64,000 nt of DNA, taken from contig CAJJAR010000025.1 of assembly GCA_905182105.1 (NCBI GenBank), forward strand, positions 56,163-120,162. The letters are read 5' to 3'. This DNA comes from an uncultured Paracoccaceae bacterium (GTDB lineage: Bacteria > Pseudomonadota > Alphaproteobacteria > Rhodobacterales > Rhodobacteraceae). Position 1 is the stretch's first letter; every line of letters begins with the position of its first letter. The translations under genes were made by a program, and so were the position numbers. Below the pieces are notes generated by a model that ran no database searches, was not told the DNA's origin, and saw nothing but the letters and a program-made list of their open reading frames with translations. Below, in pieces: positions 36,543 through 45,270 of the stretch.

Positions 36543-37268
36543 ATGGAATGGCGCGGCGTGGGCATACTAGTGGCTGTGCGGCGACATGGCGAAAGCTCTG
36601 CTATCATTGAAGTCTTTACCGAGAACCATGGTCTGCATGCTGGTGTAGTCCGTGGTGGGGCAGGGCGGCGCATGGGGCCGATTTTGCAGCCCGGTGCGCA
36701 ATTGGATGTAGTCTGGCGCGCACGCCTTGAGGAACACATTGGTAGCTATACCGTAGAACCAATTCGTAGCCGTGCAGCGGCGGCGATGTCGGATCGATTG
36801 ATGTTGGCAGGGCTGAACGCAGTTACAGGCCTGCTGAGCTATTGTTTGCCAGAGCGCCAACAACATGCGGCCTTCTATCGTCAAACTGAGCAATTGCTTG
36901 ATCTTCTTGAACACCCAGAGGTTTGGCCACTGGCCTATCTTAAATGGGAAATTACACTGTTGGCCGAAGTTGGTTTTGGATTGCAGCTGGATGCGTGTGC
37001 GGTGTCGGGTATTACGGCTGATTTGGGGTTTGTTTCACCAAGGTCAGGCCGTGCAGTATCAAGATCTGCGGCTGGGGAATGGGCCGATCGTTTGTTGCCG
37101 TTGCCAGATATTTTGCGTGGTGTAGGCAAAGGACCAGATTTAGAAGTATTTGAAGGTCTCAAAACAACTGGACATTTCTTTCACTCTCAGGTCGCGGCCA
37201 CATTGGGTGGGCGACCATTGCCTGAGGCACGCGCGCGTTTTATCAATGCGTTTAACCGTCGAATTTGA
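36543..37268 (+). CDS. recO: DNA repair protein RecO
   Basis: RecO anneals complementary strands and with RecR loads RecA on SSB-coated DNA. The 241-residue protein begins [20 protein letters not shown] (OB fold), has [20 protein letters not shown] and [20 protein letters not shown] and the helical C-terminal domain with [20 protein letters not shown] and [13 protein letters not shown]. The last 17 bases overlap the 3' end of the convergent hslJ-like pseudogene. Confidence 0.94.
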   Translation: MEWRGVGILVAVRRHGESSAIIEVFTENHGLHAGVVRGGAGRRMGPILQPGAQLDVVWRARLEEHIGSYTVEPIRSRAAAAMSDRLMLAGLNAVTGLLSYCLPERQQHAAFYRQTEQLLDLLEHPEVWPLAYLKWEITLLAEVGFGLQLDACAVSGITADLGFVSPRSGRAVSRSAAGEWADRLLPLPDILRGVGKGPDLEVFEGLKTTGHFFHSQVAATLGGRPLPEARARFINAFNRRI

Positions 37269-37642
37269 AGGCCATGTTCTGCCCTTCTGACGTGCTGAGG
37301 ATCAAAACGTTTCCAAGGACCTCTGAGAGCGTCACCTGCTGCAGGCTTTTTAGGTATTCAGCTTCCTTTTGTAGGTCGGCACAAGCCATTTTCGTTGCAC
37401 GGATTGGGCCTACTTTAAACCAGGGGTAGGGAACTGTCATGCTGGCGAAATATTGATTACATGATGCTTTGCCTGCGATCGTGTCGTTACCTGGAAATGT
37501 AAGTGTTGCATTGGCATCAAAGGGTTGCCCGTTAATTTCAACCAGTGTCCATATTCTATCCGCTGCACTGTAGGCGCGCACGGTTTCGTCCGCTTGGGCA
37601 TGCAGAAACTAGTGTAAGAAGGATGAGGGCCGCGAAACGCAT
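37252..37642 (-). pseudogene. META/HslJ-like protein gene, frameshifted in signal peptide
   Basis: The body (from about 37581 down) encodes AADRIWTLVEINGQPFDANA, LTFPGNDTIAGKASCNQYFA and [12 protein letters not shown], the META domain found in HslJ-like envelope proteins. Upstream, an ATG at 37642 starts MRFAALILLTLVSA, a clear signal peptide, but it is in a different frame from the body; the expected junction (HAQADETVRAYSA) is reached only by a one-base shift near 37598. Thus the exported protein cannot be made as one piece. A GTG inside could give a signal-less form. It may be real decay or an assembly error. Confidence 0.75.
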
Positions 37643-37705
37643 GTCAGGTCCAATCTGAAGTTTTCTCACAACCATCATCTATAAATTCAAAACCAGCAGC
37701 GAGCC

Positions 37706-39394
37706 CTATCCCAGAAGTCGGCGGGCAATGACTTGTGCTTGGATCTCTGCCGCACCTTCGAAGATGCTGAGAATGCGTGCATCGCACAATACGCGACTTA
37801 TTTTGTATTCAAGCGCAAAGCCGTTGCCACCGTGAATTTGCAAACCATTGTCGGCAGCTGCCCATGCGACTCGCGCGCCGAGTAGTTTGGCCATTCCGGC
37901 CTCTACGTCACAACGGCGTCCGTCGTCTTTCTCAAAGGCTGAGAAATACGTGAGCTGGCGCGCAACCATAATTTCGACTGCCATCATTGCTAACTTGTTT
38001 GCCACGCGTGGAAATTCGATCAGTGATTTGCCAAATTGCTTTCTGTCGATGGCATATTGCATTGATAAATCTAATGCTGACTGTGCTACGCCAATCGCCC
38101 GAGCTGCGGTTTGAATTCTTGCGGACTCAAACGTCTCCATCAATTGCTTAAAGCCTTTGCCTTCTTCTCCGCCTAGCAAATTCTCACTTTTGACTTGGAA
38201 GCCATCAAAAGCGAGTTCGTATTCTTTCATACCACGATAGCCAAGCACTTCAATTTCGCCACCTGTCATACCTTCTGTCGGAAATGGATTACTGTCGTCG
38301 CCAGGTGTTTTCTCCGCAAGGAACATCGACAGCCCCTTGTAGGTGTCATCATCCGAATTGGTACGGGCAAGTAGGGTCATGATTTGAGTACGAGTGGCAT
38401 GGGTAATCCATGTCTTGTTTCCCGTTATTCGGTAATTACCATTGTCGTCCTTGACTGCGCGCGTGCGAAGCGAACCAAGGTCAGAGCCTGTATTGGGTTC
38501 CGTGAACACAGCTGTTGGTAAGGTCGCAGCGGATGCCAGTCGAGGTAACCACTTTTGTTTTTGCTCTTCAGTTCCGCCTGCGATAATCAATTCTGCTGCG
38601 ATCTCGGATCGTGTCCCTAGGGAGCCGACGCCGATGTATCCCCGCGACAGTTCTTCTGACACGACGCACATGGACACTTTTGAAAGACCAAATCCGCCGA
38701 ACTCTTCTGGAATTGTTAACCCAAAAACGCCCATTTCTGCCAATTCTTCGATGATTTCCATTGGGATTAATTCATCTTTTAGGTGCCAATCATGCGCGAA
38801 GGGTTCGATCTTTTCCACGGCATAGCGACGGAACTGTTCGCGGATCATTTCCAGCTCGTCATCAAGTCCAGTCGCACCAACGGTTACATTTGCTGATTGC
38901 TCCTGCATCAAAGCAACCAACCGAATGCGTGCTGCTTGGGTGTTCCCATTTTGGGTTAACGTTTGAACCGCAGGCTCTATCATGCCCCGCATGTCATTTT
39001 GGGCCAAGCCCAAATCTTGTAATCGCAAGATCTCACCTTGGTTCATCTGGATGCCGCCATAGATCTGCCAAAGGTATTCTCCAAAGGTGATCTGTAGAAT
39101 GAGCTGCTCAATTTCGCCAAACTTGTCTACTTTAATTAAACCTTCGGCCCACTTTTGCATTTGTTCCAACGACTGGGAGTAGGTGGCAAGCCATGCAAGG
39201 CCGTGTGTCGCTGTCTGATGTTCTTCAACAAGTTGCCCAGATACCCGACCGCCCTTCGACACGAGGCTTCGCAGATGCAGTGTCGCAGTTTCCAGAATGG
39301 TTTGAACTGGTGCAAGTGCGGACTGGGTTAATGCCAATAGGTCGGTCAATATAATTGGGGTATCATCCTGCGGGTTCTGCTGGGCTTTTGGCAT
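37706..39394 (-). CDS. mcd: (2S)-methylsuccinyl-CoA dehydrogenase
   Basis: Mcd oxidises methylsuccinyl-CoA to mesaconyl-CoA in the ethylmalonyl-CoA pathway of acetyl-CoA assimilation. The 562-residue protein has the long N-terminal extension (about 1-150) that sets Mcd apart from ordinary acyl-CoA dehydrogenases: ATHGLAWLATYSQSLEQMQK and the GNTQAARIRLVALMQEQSAN segment, then VGATGLDDELEMIREQFRRY, the FAD region AVFTEPNTGSDLGSLRTRAV, and the C-terminal HGGNGFALEYKISRVLCDAR. FAD electrons pass to EtfAB, encoded at 52-53.6 kb. It is divergent from the TSUP permease gene. Confidence 0.9.
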   Translation of the reverse strand: MPKAQQNPQDDTPIILTDLLALTQSALAPVQTILETATLHLRSLVSKGGRVSGQLVEEHQTATHGLAWLATYSQSLEQMQKWAEGLIKVDKFGEIEQLILQITFGEYLWQIYGGIQMNQGEILRLQDLGLAQNDMRGMIEPAVQTLTQNGNTQAARIRLVALMQEQSANVTVGATGLDDELEMIREQFRRYAVEKIEPFAHDWHLKDELIPMEIIEELAEMGVFGLTIPEEFGGFGLSKVSMCVVSEELSRGYIGVGSLGTRSEIAAELIIAGGTEEQKQKWLPRLASAATLPTAVFTEPNTGSDLGSLRTRAVKDDNGNYRITGNKTWITHATRTQIMTLLARTNSDDDTYKGLSMFLAEKTPGDDSNPFPTEGMTGGEIEVLGYRGMKEYELAFDGFQVKSENLLGGEEGKGFKQLMETFESARIQTAARAIGVAQSALDLSMQYAIDRKQFGKSLIEFPRVANKLAMMAVEIMVARQLTYFSAFEKDDGRRCDVEAGMAKLLGARVAWAAADNGLQIHGGNGFALEYKISRVLCDARILSIFEGAAEIQAQVIARRLLG

Positions 39395-39473
39395 TTATAG
39401 ATTCCTCATTTGCTACGACCATTTTACGTGAGACGCAGGTGATGCGCAATAAAGATGCTTAAAGAAAGTTTAA

Positions 39474-39487
39474 AACAATATATTGTT
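39474..39487. promoter_or_regulatory. Palindrome in the mcd/permease divergent region
   Basis: AACAATATATTGTT is a perfect 14-base inverted repeat in the 145-base gap between two divergent start codons. It does not look like the TTTGCAAA sites of PccR-type regulators of propionyl-CoA genes. It may be an operator; the AT-rich content makes chance occurrence possible. Confidence 0.3.
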
Positions 39488-39539
39488 ACTTTATTGATTT
39501 TGATCTGTTGAGTTCTAACCAAAGTGTTATAGCGCATCC

Positions 39540-40313
39540 ATGGAACAACTTCTTGAAATCCTCACGTTTCAGCACTTGTGCTTTGCTGTTTTGGTTGCGG
39601 CAATCGCTGGGATCGTAAAAGGGGTCGTGGGTTTTGCGATGCCAATGGTGTTTATTACTGGCCTCAGTACGTTCCTGTCGCCAGAATTGGCACTTGCGGG
39701 CCTTATAGTGCCAACACTTTTCACAAATGTGTTCCAGGCACTTCGGCAGGGGCCGGCCGCTGCATGGAATTCCATTATAGAATTTCGAGTATTCTTATTT
39801 TTTGGGCTTTTGGCCTTAATCGTTGGGGCTCAATTGGTCCGACTATTGCCCTTGCAGACGATGCTCTTGGTGATTGGCCTGCCAATTGTGCTGTTTGCGT
39901 TGCTGCAGCTGGCTGGAGTGGAGGTGAAGCTATCGGGCCAGTCTTTCCGTGTCGCTGCCGGAGTTGGCGCTTTCGCTGGTTTCATGGGTGGTTTGTCAGG
40001 TATTTGGGGGCCACCTACAGTCGTTTATTTGGCTGCGCTTGGCACCAACAAGAACGATCACATGCGGATACAGGGTGTGATCTATGGGTTAGGAGCTGTT
40101 GCTCTAACTTTTGCGCATCTAGGATCGGGCGTTTTGCGCTCAGAAACGTTGCCGTTTAGCCTAGCAATGGTACCACCAGCACTTTTGGGGCTGTGGTTGG
40201 GTGGGCGCGTGTTCGATCGAATTGACCAAGTGATGTTCCGCCGCGCGACGCTGGTTGTTCTGCTGATTGCAGGTCTTAACCTAGTGCGCCGCGCTACGAT
40301 GTTCTTATTTTAA
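39540..40313 (+). CDS. TSUP family permease (TauE/SafE type)
   Basis: A 257-residue protein with about eight membrane helices. The segments VVGFAMPMVFITGLSTFLSP and GFMGGLSGIWGPPTVVYLAA are the duplicated signature of TauE/SafE permeases, which export sulfite, sulfoacetate or other small anions. The substrate cannot be told. It is convergent with, and overlaps by 4 bases, the XRE regulator gene. Confidence 0.88.
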   Translation: MEQLLEILTFQHLCFAVLVAAIAGIVKGVVGFAMPMVFITGLSTFLSPELALAGLIVPTLFTNVFQALRQGPAAAWNSIIEFRVFLFFGLLALIVGAQLVRLLPLQTMLLVIGLPIVLFALLQLAGVEVKLSGQSFRVAAGVGAFAGFMGGLSGIWGPPTVVYLAALGTNKNDHMRIQGVIYGLGAVALTFAHLGSGVLRSETLPFSLAMVPPALLGLWLGGRVFDRIDQVMFRRATLVVLLIAGLNLVRRATMFLF

Positions 40314-40672
40314 GCTGTACTAGCAGCTGTTGTGCCTGCGACGTCTTGAATAAATTTGATGATACGTGACTTTAGCTGTTCATCTTTGATCGATGCAACT
40401 GCGCTCAGGATGTCCATTGCGTTGTCTGCAGGGGTTGCAGTTTCTTCCGCCAAACCTTCAAAAAAGTATGACGGTGATACATCAAGGACTTTTGAGAGTT
40501 CGAATAGACGGCTCGCCGCGATGCGGTTTGAGCCAATTTCATACTTTTGAATTTGTTGAAACGAAAGCTTTAAGCGACGGGCCACGTCAGTCTGTGAATA
40601 ACGACGCAGGGTGCGTGCCTGCTTTAGTTTGCGACCTACGTGAATATCTACTGCATGGGGCATTGGGTTCAT
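40310..40672 (-). CDS. XRE family helix-turn-helix regulator
   Basis: A 120-residue protein with an N-terminal HTH (VDIHVGRKLKQARTLRRYSQ, TDVARRLKLSFQQIQKYEIG) followed by SNRIAASRLFELSKVLDVSP and a C-terminal helical tail (NAMDILSAVASIKDEQLKSR). This layout resembles the roseobacter one-domain regulators that repeat in many copies per genome. The target is unknown. It could also start at the second Met (MPHAVDIH). Confidence 0.85.
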   Translation of the reverse strand: MNPMPHAVDIHVGRKLKQARTLRRYSQTDVARRLKLSFQQIQKYEIGSNRIAASRLFELSKVLDVSPSYFFEGLAEETATPADNAMDILSAVASIKDEQLKSRIIKFIQDVAGTTAASTA

Positions 40673-40840
40673 CTCCAGTTGAATGATTACCGTAATGCTA
40701 GAAAGTTAAAATTTGGGCAATTAAATAGATTTCAACATTTTTCAACCATAGATGTTGCAATGATGTATGATTTGTGTACCATTGAATTGTGTGGTTAGGT
40801 TGTTCTGCTATATTGAAGATCAGCAACGCCGAAAAATTGG

Positions 40841-41734
40841 GTGCCCTTGAAAGAAATAACTAATCCCCTTTTGTTCGAGATGATTAGATCATTCTCAACG
40901 CTTGCCAGGCGCTTGAACCTGTCGCATGCAGTCACAGAACTTGGCAGTACACGCCAGACTGTTCGCCGACACATCGACAACTTAGAGGAGATTAAAGGGG
41001 TTGTTCTCTTTAGGGTTGTGGATCGTCGATATGAATTAACTGAAGCAGGTATCCACGCGTTACCAGAGGCGAATGAAATCTTAGCGCGAGGCCATGCTTG
41101 GTTACGTGGTCAGTCTTTGGATATAAATGGGCTTCAATATTTAAAGCATGAAGAGCCAAATGGGTGGTTTTTTCATCAACAACAGCATTCTTTGCAAAGT
41201 ATCTGGCTTCAAAAATCACCTTTGATGCGTGAGACATTTCGCTCTTGGGCTTTGGGCGGTGGTAATATCGAGGCAGAGGAAATGAGTCATGTGCGGCCAT
41301 TTTTGATTGTTTATCGCCACACTGCTGCAGGATGGATTTGCGTCGAATTCGGGGAAAAATCTGTTTATGTAAATTGGTTAGGCCGTGAAAAAGCGCGGAG
41401 TAGCGTGGGAAATCCAATTGGCCAAATGCCTGGTGGTGAAGATTTTGCCCGTATGTTAAATCAATCTTTTCATGAGGTTCAAACAACGCAAAATGCACGT
41501 GTCGACCATGTCTACACCATGGTGCCCCGGGGTGGCGTTGGTGAGCTTGAAGCGGTGAATTATCGGCGCCTAATGTTGGGTGGGCGATTCCCTGATGGGA
41601 GCTCCGCGCTGTTCGCTTTGGTTGAGCCGACGGATGAAATTAAGATATTTGGGTTGGATCCAAGTCAATTTATCGCCCCATCTGAAGATATTTCGATAGA
41701 TTTTGATCAAAAGATAGTAAAAAAAAGGATTTAA
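40841..41734 (+). CDS. LysR-type HTH protein with an unusual C-terminal domain
   Basis: A 297-residue protein. The N-terminal part (about 8-75) is LysR-like: LFEMIRSFSTLARRLNLSHA, LGSTRQTVRRHIDNLEEIKG and LFRVVDRRYELTEAG. The C-terminal part (WFFHQQQHSLQSIWLQKSPL, WICVEFGEKSVYVNWLGREK, RRLMLGGRFPDGSSALFALV) does not look like the usual LysR effector domain; similar proteins seem to be confined to roseobacters. It starts from GTG. It is followed by a frameshifted acetyltransferase-like gene and then convergent pckA. Confidence 0.7.
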   Translation: MPLKEITNPLLFEMIRSFSTLARRLNLSHAVTELGSTRQTVRRHIDNLEEIKGVVLFRVVDRRYELTEAGIHALPEANEILARGHAWLRGQSLDINGLQYLKHEEPNGWFFHQQQHSLQSIWLQKSPLMRETFRSWALGGGNIEAEEMSHVRPFLIVYRHTAAGWICVEFGEKSVYVNWLGREKARSSVGNPIGQMPGGEDFARMLNQSFHEVQTTQNARVDHVYTMVPRGGVGELEAVNYRRLMLGGRFPDGSSALFALVEPTDEIKIFGLDPSQFIAPSEDISIDFDQKIVKKRI

Positions 41735-41786
41735 ATTTAAATTCTTGGTAACGTCACTTTTAAGCTTTTCTTGTGTGGTCACCATT

Positions 41787-42520
41787 ATGACGATCCAGAC
41801 ACAAAATGATTTGGCGCTTTTTATAGCCAGCAGTCAACAGTCAGCAGATTTTGACAGATGGGGGACTTAGTGTTCGAATCGGGACTGATTTTGATGAGTA
41901 CCGCGAAATTCTGTTGCGCGACTGTCCAAAGCAAGGGCTTGGTTCTCCTTTCGATCCAGACATCCAGAACCTCAACGTGGAAAACGCATTTTGGTTGACG
42001 GACCGCGATCTTGATGGCGACTTGATGCATACTCAAGCAGCACGCCTTTTAGATTTGAAACATGAAAACCTTGGTGGCTACATGTTCAATTGCTTCCGTG
42101 AGTTTCCTCCTGCCATTCCAGATATCGATCTTGATCGCTCTCGGTTTTGCGCGAGCCCTGGTGCCCGCAACATTACTGGCCGCGTGATTTATTATAGCGA
42201 AGTCTGGATGAGCGATAAGCTTGGCCTATTTCGTATTAACGGATTGTCGACGGTATTAGTCCGCTATGGATTGTTGACAGCGATGCAACGCTGGAACCCA
42301 GACAATATTTTGGTTCATGGCGCGCACTGTCGCATTCAAAGGCTTTGGTGAGCGTATGAGATATATGTACAAAGAGCCGGGAGCATTGCGGTGCTACAGC
42401 AAAGGTTCAGACGTGCCGATGGAGAGCTTTTTGAGTTACCTTAGCAATGAAGAGGCCCGGTATCTGCTCGAGATGCCAGTTTCTGATTTGGTCTTGCTGC
42501 CAGCTGCTAAGGCGGCTTAA
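41787..42520 (+). pseudogene. Frameshifted acetyltransferase-like gene
   Basis: The main piece (from 41851) reads RIGTDFDEYREILLRDCPKQ, NAFWLTDRDLDGDLMHTQAA and RNITGRVIYYSEVWMSDKLG, ending in a wrong-frame tail at 42351. From 42317 another frame continues with FMARTVAFKGFGERMRYMYK and LSYLSNEEARYLLEMPVSDL to the stop at 42520. The two halves belong to one protein of about 230 residues that resembles GNAT-like proteins of Rhodobacteraceae; the break is a one- or two-base change near 42310. The upstream ATG at 41787 is also out of frame with the main piece, so the N-terminus may carry a second break. Confidence 0.7.
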
Positions 42521-42528
42521 TCCTCTCA

Positions 42529-42565
42529 AAAGGGCCGCAGTGAAAACCGCGGCCCTTTTGGGCCT
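42529..42565. terminator. Bidirectional terminator upstream of the pckA stop
   Basis: AAAAGGGCCGC (42529-42539) pairs with GCGGCCCTTTT (42550-42560). The A and T ends give a T run in both directions, serving pckA and the convergent pseudogene. Confidence 0.75.
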
Positions 42566-42580
42566 CTTTTACTGGAGCGC

Positions 42581-44182
42581 TTACCCGATTGCGGCAGTTT
42601 TGATGTCATCATCAATATGAGGTTGGTATTGAACAAAGTTGTTAGCGAACATGTCGACCAACTTCTTTGCCTGAACATCATAAGCTGCTGCATCATCCCA
42701 AGTCCGGCGCGGATCTAGTAAAATATCTGCAACTCCACTGACTTCAACGGGAACGTCAAAACCAAAATTTGGATCTTTTCGGTATTCTGCAGATGCTAGT
42801 GACCCATCCAGCGCACTTGTCAACAAAGCACGTGTTGCACGGATTGGCATTCTGGAACCCGTTCCATATGCGCCGCCAGTCCAGCCAGTATTGACCAACC
42901 AGCAGGTTGCCCCGTGTTCTGCGATCTTCTGGCGTAATAGGTTCCCGTACACCTCTGGGCGTCTAGGCATGAACGGTGCGCCAAAACAGGTTGAGAAAGT
43001 TGGCTCTGGTTCTGTGACACCACGCTCTGTACCTGCGACTTTCGACGTGAAGCCTGATAGGAAGTGGTACATAGCTTGTGCAGGTGTCAGTCGCGCTATG
43101 GGAGGCAAAACCCCAAAAGCATCGCAGGTTAGCATGATGATGTTCTTTGGGTGTCCACCTTGCGCGTCATCGCTTGCGTTAGAGATATAGTGCAAGGGGT
43201 ACGCACAACGCATGTTGGCGGTCAGGCTGTCATTTTCGAAATCTAGTTCTTTGGTCGCGTTATCAAAGACCATGTTTTCAATTACGGTTCCGAATTTTTC
43301 AGTTGTAGCGAAAATTTCAGGTTCTGCCTCGGCACTCAGGTTGATGGTTTTAGCATAACACCCACCCTCAAAGTTAAATGTGCCGCGATCAGACCAACCA
43401 TGCTCATCATCCCCAATCAGTGTACGCGCTGGATCAGCGGACAATGTTGTTTTACCGGTGCCTGAGAGACCAAAGAACACAGCTGTATCTACAGGGTTCC
43501 CAGTTGCGTGGTTGGCAGAGCAGTGCATCGGCATGACGCCTTTGTCTGGGAGTAGGTAGTTGAGCAAGGTGAAGACGGACTTTTTGTTCTCGCCAGCGTA
43601 TTCTGTTCCACCAATGAGGATTAGCTTTTTATCAAAGTTCATCGCGATGATTGTTTCTGACCGGCAATTATGCTTGGCTGGTTCTGCCTGGAAGCTTGGA
43701 CAGTTGATAACTGTAAAGTCGGCCAAGAAGTGATCCAGCGCATCGTGATCAGGGCGACGCAGCATGTGGCGAATAAATAGCCCGTGCCACGCAAGTTCGG
43801 TGATCATGCGGACATTGATGGCGTATGCAGGGTCAGAGCCACCGATAAGATCTTGGACCCAATAGTCACGGCCCTTCATGTGTTCGAGCATGTCAGCGTG
43901 AAGCGCGTCAAACCCTTCGGGTGACATCGCAACATTATTTTCCCACCAAATTGTGTCTTCTACTGACGGGGTTTTAACAACGTGCTTATCTTTTGGTGAT
44001 CTGCCAGTGAACTTGCCGGTTGTTACCAGAAATGCGCCACCTTTGCCGAGTTGACCTTCGCCGCGCTTAACAGCTGCTTCGACCAAAGCAGGTTCCGCTA
44101 GATTATAATAGACATTGCCCAAGTCTGTAATTCCTTGGTCTTCAACTTGGAATTGCGGGTTTACACGTCCAAAAGTCATCAT
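42581..44182 (-). CDS. pckA: Phosphoenolpyruvate carboxykinase (ATP)
   Basis: PckA converts oxaloacetate to PEP with ATP, the entry to gluconeogenesis. The 533-residue protein has [17 protein letters not shown], the P-loop [14 protein letters not shown], the [20 protein letters not shown] metal site and [14 protein letters not shown]. Length and motifs are complete. It is divergent from chvI across a 353-base gap. In rhizobia ChvI/ChvG influence pckA expression, so the adjacency is likely functional here too. Confidence 0.96.
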   Translation of the reverse strand: MMTFGRVNPQFQVEDQGITDLGNVYYNLAEPALVEAAVKRGEGQLGKGGAFLVTTGKFTGRSPKDKHVVKTPSVEDTIWWENNVAMSPEGFDALHADMLEHMKGRDYWVQDLIGGSDPAYAINVRMITELAWHGLFIRHMLRRPDHDALDHFLADFTVINCPSFQAEPAKHNCRSETIIAMNFDKKLILIGGTEYAGENKKSVFTLLNYLLPDKGVMPMHCSANHATGNPVDTAVFFGLSGTGKTTLSADPARTLIGDDEHGWSDRGTFNFEGGCYAKTINLSAEAEPEIFATTEKFGTVIENMVFDNATKELDFENDSLTANMRCAYPLHYISNASDDAQGGHPKNIIMLTCDAFGVLPPIARLTPAQAMYHFLSGFTSKVAGTERGVTEPEPTFSTCFGAPFMPRRPEVYGNLLRQKIAEHGATCWLVNTGWTGGAYGTGSRMPIRATRALLTSALDGSLASAEYRKDPNFGFDVPVEVSGVADILLDPRRTWDDAAAYDVQAKKLVDMFANNFVQYQPHIDDDIKTAAIG

Positions 44183-44535
44183 GTCTCTCCTGCTTCCGCT
44201 TTCGCGGCTGAACCAAGTAATGCAGACACAGCCGTCTACACTACACCTTCTTTGGTCTTAACATGCTGTTTTCATACATGAACAGGTCAGTTATGTTCCG
44301 TTAGCGCAACCGTTAGCGCCATCATCGAATTCTTTTTTGCCAGACTGACCTTGCAAATACACGGGTGACGCGAAAGTGCAGCAATTTAGCCATTACTACT
44401 ATTTTCATTGCCAAATGTGGCGAGATTTAGGCACGATTTGCAATTTTGGATTGATTCGCTGGTGCAATCTGCCAATTGTTGCGAAAAGAATAAAAAAATT
44501 AATGTGGCAGTAGTTTTAGTACAAGGATACTGGCA
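44183..44535. promoter_or_regulatory. Divergent control region between pckA and chvI
   Basis: A 353-base gap with no credible gene. CGTTAGCGC occurs twice at 44299-44307 and 44311-44319, a direct repeat with a period of 12, about 115-135 bases before the pckA start. GTTAGCGC is also a half-site of LacI-type operators. A small hairpin (CCGC/GCGG) lies in the pckA leader. The chvI side is AT-rich and contains a run of A before the start. Promoter boxes could not be assigned with confidence. Confidence 0.4.
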
Positions 44536-45237
44536 ATGAGCAAGATTGCATTGGTTGACGACGATAGGAATATCCTGACGTCTGTTTCAATGACTCTCGA
44601 GGCCGAAGGTTTCGAAGTAGAGACATATAACGATGGACAAGCCGCACTTGATGCGTTCAACAAAAAATTGCCGGACATGGCAGTCTTGGACATCAAGATG
44701 CCTCGCATGGATGGAATGGATTTACTTCAGCGCATTCGTCAAAAAACGAAAATGCCAGTAATTTTTCTTACTTCTAAAGATGATGAAATTGACGAAGTTC
44801 TGGGTCTCCGCATGGGGGCTGATGACTACGTTAAGAAGCCGTTTTCTCAACGCTTGTTGGTTGAGCGCATTCGTGCAGTGCTGCGTCGCCAAGTTGCTCA
44901 AGCGGGCGAAATTGTAGCTGACAGTGAAGAAACCAAAGTTATGGAGCGCGGTGAGTTGCGTATGGATCCATTACGCCACGCAGTTTCGTGGAAGGGCAAC
45001 GAAGTCTCTTTGACCGTCACAGAGTTCTTGCTTCTGCAAGCTTTAGCTCAGCGTCCTGGTTTCGTGAAATCGCGTGATGAACTGGTGGATGTTGCCTATG
45101 TTGATCCAGTTTATGTTGATGACCGTACCATCGATAGCCATATCAAGCGTTTGCGCAAAAAAATGCGGACGGCTGATGATGAGTTCTCAGCTATTGAGAC
45201 GCTTTATGGTATCGGTTATCGATACAACGAAGACTAA
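44536..45237 (+). CDS. chvI: Two-component response regulator ChvI
   Basis: A 233-residue OmpR-type regulator: receiver domain with the acidic pair VDDDRN, phosphoacceptor Asp in [16 protein letters not shown], the Lys in [14 protein letters not shown], then a winged-helix domain ([36 protein letters not shown]). Length, context with chvG and hprK, and the divergent pckA identify it as ChvI, which governs envelope stress and acid responses and metabolism in alphaproteobacteria. Confidence 0.93.
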   Translation: MSKIALVDDDRNILTSVSMTLEAEGFEVETYNDGQAALDAFNKKLPDMAVLDIKMPRMDGMDLLQRIRQKTKMPVIFLTSKDDEIDEVLGLRMGADDYVKKPFSQRLLVERIRAVLRRQVAQAGEIVADSEETKVMERGELRMDPLRHAVSWKGNEVSLTVTEFLLLQALAQRPGFVKSRDELVDVAYVDPVYVDDRTIDSHIKRLRKKMRTADDEFSAIETLYGIGYRYNED

Positions 45238-45270
45238 GTTAACCTGTTGGCGCTGGCCGAAAGGAGCATC

